Below, piece by piece: positions 15,497 to 17,932 of a stretch of 17,932 nt of DNA. Numbering within the stretch: the first letter of the stretch is position 1; each line of letters opens with the position of its first letter. Under the pieces are notes generated by a model, which saw only the letters and a program-made list of their open reading frames with translations, was not told where the DNA came from and searched no databases. A program made the position numbers and the translations under genes. The DNA is from Paracoccaceae bacterium (GTDB lineage Bacteria > Pseudomonadota > Alphaproteobacteria > Rhodobacterales > Rhodobacteraceae): positions 1 to 17,932 of the forward strand of contig JAHRVZ010000035.1 in NCBI GenBank assembly GCA_019090405.1, read 5' to 3'.

Positions 15497-15941
15497 GCGA
15501 ATGTGTACGCCCCATACCATATGCCCCGCCTTCAGGTGTAAACGGTTCACTAACGTCCCGGGTTGTCGCACCAATTTTAGCCAGCATATCGCGGATCACA
15601 TGATCATGCTGGATAAGCAAACGACCGGGTTCAATCTGGCAGGGCGTATGCCGGTTGCCAACATGCCACGCCACGCGCGTCAGATCGTCGGCGGTAATTT
15701 CAAGCAGCGGTTCAGGGGCGGCAACAACAGCAATCTCGTCGCCATTGTCCAACACCAGCACTCCGCCCTGATTCAGTGAAGTGGTTTGTGCCAGATCAAC
15801 CAGAACCGAGCGTCCGTCGGTCAGTGTCACCACCTTGCGGCGTAAGAACCGGGCATCGTAGTCCAGTGTCACCTGACCCACAGCGTTGGGTTGGTGCGCG
15901 TGGTCGGTATACCGCGTGGCAGTCAAGGCAGAATTGGTCAT
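15486..15941 (-). CDS. ureE: Urease accessory nickel chaperone UreE
   Basis: UreE is a dimeric Ni(II) chaperone. This 151-residue copy has the N-terminal peptide-binding-like domain (QVTLDYDARFLRRKVVTLTDGRSVLVDLAQ) and the metal-binding domain with AWHVGNRHTPCQIEPGRLLIQHDHVIRDML, in which the buried HDH supplies nickel ligands. The short C-terminal THSHAH tail is a modest histidine-rich end compared with the long His tail of Klebsiella. The ATG at 15941 is chosen; GTG at 15950 would add three residues. Its leader contains two tandem hairpins, and the next gene upstream is a DUF1127 protein instead of ureC. Confidence 0.93.
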   Translation of the reverse strand: MTNSALTATRYTDHAHQPNAVGQVTLDYDARFLRRKVVTLTDGRSVLVDLAQTTSLNQGGVLVLDNGDEIAVVAAPEPLLEITADDLTRVAWHVGNRHTPCQIEPGRLLIQHDHVIRDMLAKIGATTRDVSEPFTPEGGAYGMGRTHSHAH

Positions 15942-15958
15942 ACCATCCACCGCCGCGC

Positions 15959-16002
15959 GGAATTTTTAGAAAATTCCGGCCCGTTTTCTTTTAAAGAAAA
16001 CG
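15959..16002 (-). other. Two tandem AT-rich hairpins in the ureE leader
   Basis: GGAATTTT (15959-15966) pairs with AAAATTCC (15970-15977), an 8-bp stem with a 3-base loop. CGTTTTCTT (15982-15990) pairs with AAGAAAACG (15994-16002), a 9-bp stem with a 3-base loop. They lie in the 85 bases between the DUF1127 stop and the ureE ATG. Neither is followed by a T-run on the minus strand, so they are weak terminators for DUF1127. RNA processing, partial attenuation or mRNA protection is possible. Confidence 0.5.
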
Positions 16003-16026
16003 TATCCCGGAACCGTCGTTGTTGGC

Positions 16027-16251
16027 TTACATCCAATATACGTCGGCAAATACCACGCGAACGATGTTTTCGCGTTCGATGCCACGTTCTGCCAGTTCCG
16101 CATCGCTTAGCGCGTGCAGCGCCTGAACTTGGCGATACCGCGAACTGTTCTCGCCCATGCTGACCAGACCATTGCCGATTGCTGCGAAAAAACGACCGAT
16201 TGTGCCCAAAACCGGGAACGAAACTGTGGGGGTTGCTGTAATATGTGCCAT
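16027..16251 (-). CDS. DUF1127 family small protein
   Basis: The 74-residue protein ends in the DUF1127 motif RYRQVQALHALSDAELAERGIERENIVRVVF, a short basic helical region common in alphaproteobacteria and linked in some species to RNA or phosphate/carbon regulation. The N-terminal half (FPVLGTIGRFFAAIGNGLVSMGE) is an amphipathic or weakly hydrophobic helix. The ATG at 16251 is taken because family members of this subtype begin MAHIT. AAAGG is present about 11 bases ahead, a long spacing. The open frame extends to 16413, but that extension does not resemble the family. It is an unexpected gene between ureC and ureE, and it is probably transcribed from its own promoter in the 286-base spacer. 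Confidence 0.8.
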   Translation of the reverse strand: MAHITATPTVSFPVLGTIGRFFAAIGNGLVSMGENSSRYRQVQALHALSDAELAERGIERENIVRVVFADVYWM

Positions 16252-16537
16252 TGGAAACCATACCTTTGTGACTGTGAGTCTGTGTATGGATTTCAATGTA
16301 TGCTGCACCTGCAGCATGTACCAGATCAGCTTTGGAATAGCCGTTTTGCGTCTGGTGCAACGCTTGGGGGATGGATTGCGCTTCCAAAAAAGCAACCCCG
16401 CAATCCAACCCAATCGGTGAAGAAAGCTCAGCCTGAGAAGTTCGACTAGGGGCGAGTTGGAAACCGAGTGGGTGAACGGTTAGAGTTTTTTCCATAAGCA
16501 TTCGTTCTTTTGTTTTGTCATCTTGAATCCGGTGAAT
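16252..16537 (-). other. Spacer before the DUF1127 gene with an inverted repeat and a doubtful small frame
   Basis: This stretch separates the DUF2971 stop from the DUF1127 start. It contains ATGCTGC (16300-16306) and GCAGCAT (16311-16317), a perfect 7-bp inverted repeat with loop ACCT, 49-66 bases before the DUF1127 ATG. A minus-strand frame opens at ATG 16501 or 16495 (MEKTLTVHPLGFQLAPS...) and has fairly balanced composition for its first roughly 80 codons. It then runs through the DUF1127 gene in another frame without resemblance to anything, and it has no clear ribosome binding site. I do not call it a gene. The region more likely holds the DUF1127 promoter and leader. Confidence 0.35.
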
Positions 16538-17131
16538 TCAGCACGCGCAGTTATAAATTCTATTCCTAGTTGGATCTGCATTTGCAGTTGTCCTTCGTCC
16601 CAGTTCACACTTTTCGCCAATAATTACTTCTCTAAGTTCCGTGGCGTGGTTGAAAGGCGCAAAATACATACCCTGTTTAACAACGCAGTCTTCCAAAGGG
16701 CGCAACAGGCGTTCTTCTTCTTCATAACGCCATTCTATGTGCTTTGTACGGAACATTTTCTCAATCAACTTTTTCCTCTTTTCAGGATGTTGGTCTATAT
16801 CCCTTGGAGCGATGATTCTTTTTCTGACATAGTCGATTTCCATCAATAAGTACTTGGGCACATCAAATCCTAATGCCAATCCCCTGTGTGAATCTGCATA
16901 GTGTGCCCATAACAGTGGCTGCTTCCACGTTCGTGAGAATGAAATGATTCCATTATTGTCCGCACTAATTCGCCGCAATTCCTTCGCCCACCTTCGAACA
17001 TCTCTTCGCCCAACATTAAGTGAAAGATATTCAAATGGATCATTCAACTCGTCAACAGGAGACACTTTTAGCCTCCGAAACCCCAAAGCTTCGCGTCCCC
17101 ATTTGGCTGGGTAGAACTTATATACTCTCAT
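16538..17131 (-). CDS. DUF2971 family protein inserted in the urease operon
   Basis: I recognise the DUF2971 pattern; its function is unknown. The 197 residues open with MRVYKFYPA, then NDPFE (30-34), ISFSRTWKQPLLWAHYADSHRGLALGFD (63-90), a basic YVRKR, then W134 with YEEEER (136-141), and LREVIIGEKC (166-175). These blocks occur in family order, so the gene looks intact, though somewhat shorter than many members. No signal peptide or membrane segment is seen. ATG 17131 is chosen over TTG 17140; GGA lies 4 bases upstream. Its start codon lies 12 bases after the ureC stop codon, so it should be transcribed with urease. Rows of 60 bases counted by hand in it are 35-45% GC, against 62% for one row in ureC, which suggests recent acquisition. 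No transposase, integrase or flanking repeat was found. Confidence 0.75.
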   Translation of the reverse strand: MRVYKFYPAKWGREALGFRRLKVSPVDELNDPFEYLSLNVGRRDVRRWAKELRRISADNNGIISFSRTWKQPLLWAHYADSHRGLALGFDVPKYLLMEIDYVRKRIIAPRDIDQHPEKRKKLIEKMFRTKHIEWRYEEEERLLRPLEDCVVKQGMYFAPFNHATELREVIIGEKCELGRRTTANADPTRNRIYNCAC

Positions 17132-17143
17132 CGTTTCCAAGAA

Positions 17144-17932
17144 CTAGAACAAAAAATACCGCTGCGCCATTGGCAACACTTCGGCGGGCTCGCAAGTTAA
17201 CAACTCGCCATCTGCACGCACCTCATAGGTTTCAGGATTTACCTCGACCACTGGCATCGCGTCATTCAGAATCAGATCAGCCTTGCCGATATTGCGCGTC
17301 CCCTTTACCGCCACCGTTTCCTTTGCCAGACCCAAAGTCTCGCCAATTCCGGCGGCCTGTGCCGCCTGCGATACAAACGTTACCGCTGAATGTTCCACCG
17401 ACCGGCCAAAGGCACCAAACATAGGACGGCTATAAACCGGCTGTGGTGTTGGAATCGACGCATTCGGGTCACCCATCTGTGCACAGACTATCGTGCCGGC
17501 CATTAGCACCATTTCAGGTTTTACCCCAAAGAACGCCGGATTCCACAACACCAGATCGGCGCGTTTGCCTTCCTGAATGCTGCCGATCTCACCAGATATC
17601 CCATGCGCAATCGCCGGATTGATGGTGTATTTGGCGATGTAGCGACGGACCCGCATGTTATCATTGTCACCGGTTTCTTCGGCCAATGGGCCGCGCTGTT
17701 TCTTCATCTTGTCAGCGGTTTGCCATGTGCGGATCAAAACCTCTCCGACGCGCCCCATGGCCTGACTATCAGATGCGATAATCGAAAACGCGCCCATGTC
17801 GTGCAGGATGTCCTCGGCGGCAATGGTTTCACGCCTGATCCGGCTTTCGGCGAATGCCACGTCTTCGGGGATGGATTTGTCCAGATGATGACAGACCATC
17901 AACATGTCCAGATGTTCCTCAAGCGTGTTTAC
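17144..17932 (-). CDS. ureC: Urease subunit alpha, C-terminal part (5' end beyond the window)
   Basis: The catalytic urease subunit hydrolyses urea to ammonia and carbamate at a dinuclear nickel site. The visible 262 residues are about the last 46% of a protein that is normally near 570. The frame is open to the window edge, starting VNTLEEHLDM. The active-site signature MVCHHLD holds the catalytic histidine of the mobile flap, RIRRETIAAEDILHDMGAFS follows, and SDSQAMGRVGE contains the aspartate nickel ligand. KYTINPAIAHGI, GKRADLVLWNPAFFGVKPE and the end LPMAQRYFLF are normal. The carbamylated lysine and other nickel ligands lie outside the window. The C-terminus is complete; the stop at 17146-17144 is followed closely by the DUF2971 gene. 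Confidence 0.96.
   Translation of the reverse strand, partial: VNTLEEHLDMLMVCHHLDKSIPEDVAFAESRIRRETIAAEDILHDMGAFSIIASDSQAMGRVGEVLIRTWQTADKMKKQRGPLAEETGDNDNMRVRRYIAKYTINPAIAHGISGEIGSIQEGKRADLVLWNPAFFGVKPEMVLMAGTIVCAQMGDPNASIPTPQPVYSRPMFGAFGRSVEHSAVTFVSQAAQAAGIGETLGLAKETVAVKGTRNIGKADLILNDAMPVVEVNPETYEVRADGELLTCEPAEVLPMAQRYFLF

Noticed and set aside
15938..16501. A 187-codon minus-strand open frame starting MLMEKTLTV
   Set aside because: Its second half overlaps the DUF1127 gene and the ureE leader in another frame with Arg/Ser-rich shadow-like composition, and it has no ribosome binding site. Only the first roughly 80 codons look even mildly protein-like.
16252..17143. DUF2971 block as an insertion sequence or integron cassette
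   Set aside because: I found no transposase, integrase, terminal inverted repeats or target-site duplication at its borders.

Overview
The window comes from an alphaproteobacterial chromosome, most likely a Roseobacter-group member of the Rhodobacterales. That assignment rests on protein content recognised from memory: taurine:pyruvate aminotransferase, a DUF6473 protein, malonyl-CoA synthetase, the ChvI/ChvG pair divergent from pckA, the alphaproteobacterial short HPr kinase followed by RapZ, EIIA-Man and HPr, and a urease cluster. No database search was possible. Nineteen protein genes are supported. Two run off the window: tpa at the left edge and ureC at the right edge. I saw no tRNA, rRNA, CRISPR array, transposase or integrase.

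Left part (1-5262), metabolic genes: tpa (taurine to sulfoacetaldehyde; minus strand) has two direct repeats upstream that look like TauR operators. Then come a small carboxymuconolactone-decarboxylase-family gene (plus), malonyl-CoA synthetase matB (minus), a DUF6473 gene (minus) and, divergent from it, 3-hydroxybutyryl-CoA dehydrogenase (plus). A bidirectional terminator-like hairpin separates the dehydrogenase from the next, converging block.

Centre (5263-12594), signalling and carbon control: a compact minus-strand operon reads chvI - chvG - hprK - rapZ - EIIA(Man) - HPr - lysophospholipid acyltransferase, with overlaps or gaps of at most about 40 bases. ATP-dependent PEP carboxykinase (pckA) diverges from it across a 325-base regulatory region that carries a perfect 8+8 inverted repeat. 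A two-component system, the regulatory phosphotransferase proteins and an enzyme that makes PEP (the PTS phosphoryl donor) are thus physically joined, and a membrane-lipid enzyme sits at the end of the chain.

Right part (12595-17932): a bactofilin, a PHP-domain metallo-phosphoesterase, and the distal half of a urease operon on the minus strand (ureC-...-ureE-ureF-ureG). Between ureC and ureE, where many urease operons have little or nothing, lie a low-GC DUF2971 gene starting 12 bases after the ureC stop, a 286-base spacer with an inverted repeat, a DUF1127 gene, and two tandem AT-rich hairpins in the ureE leader. This insertion is the most unusual structure in the window.
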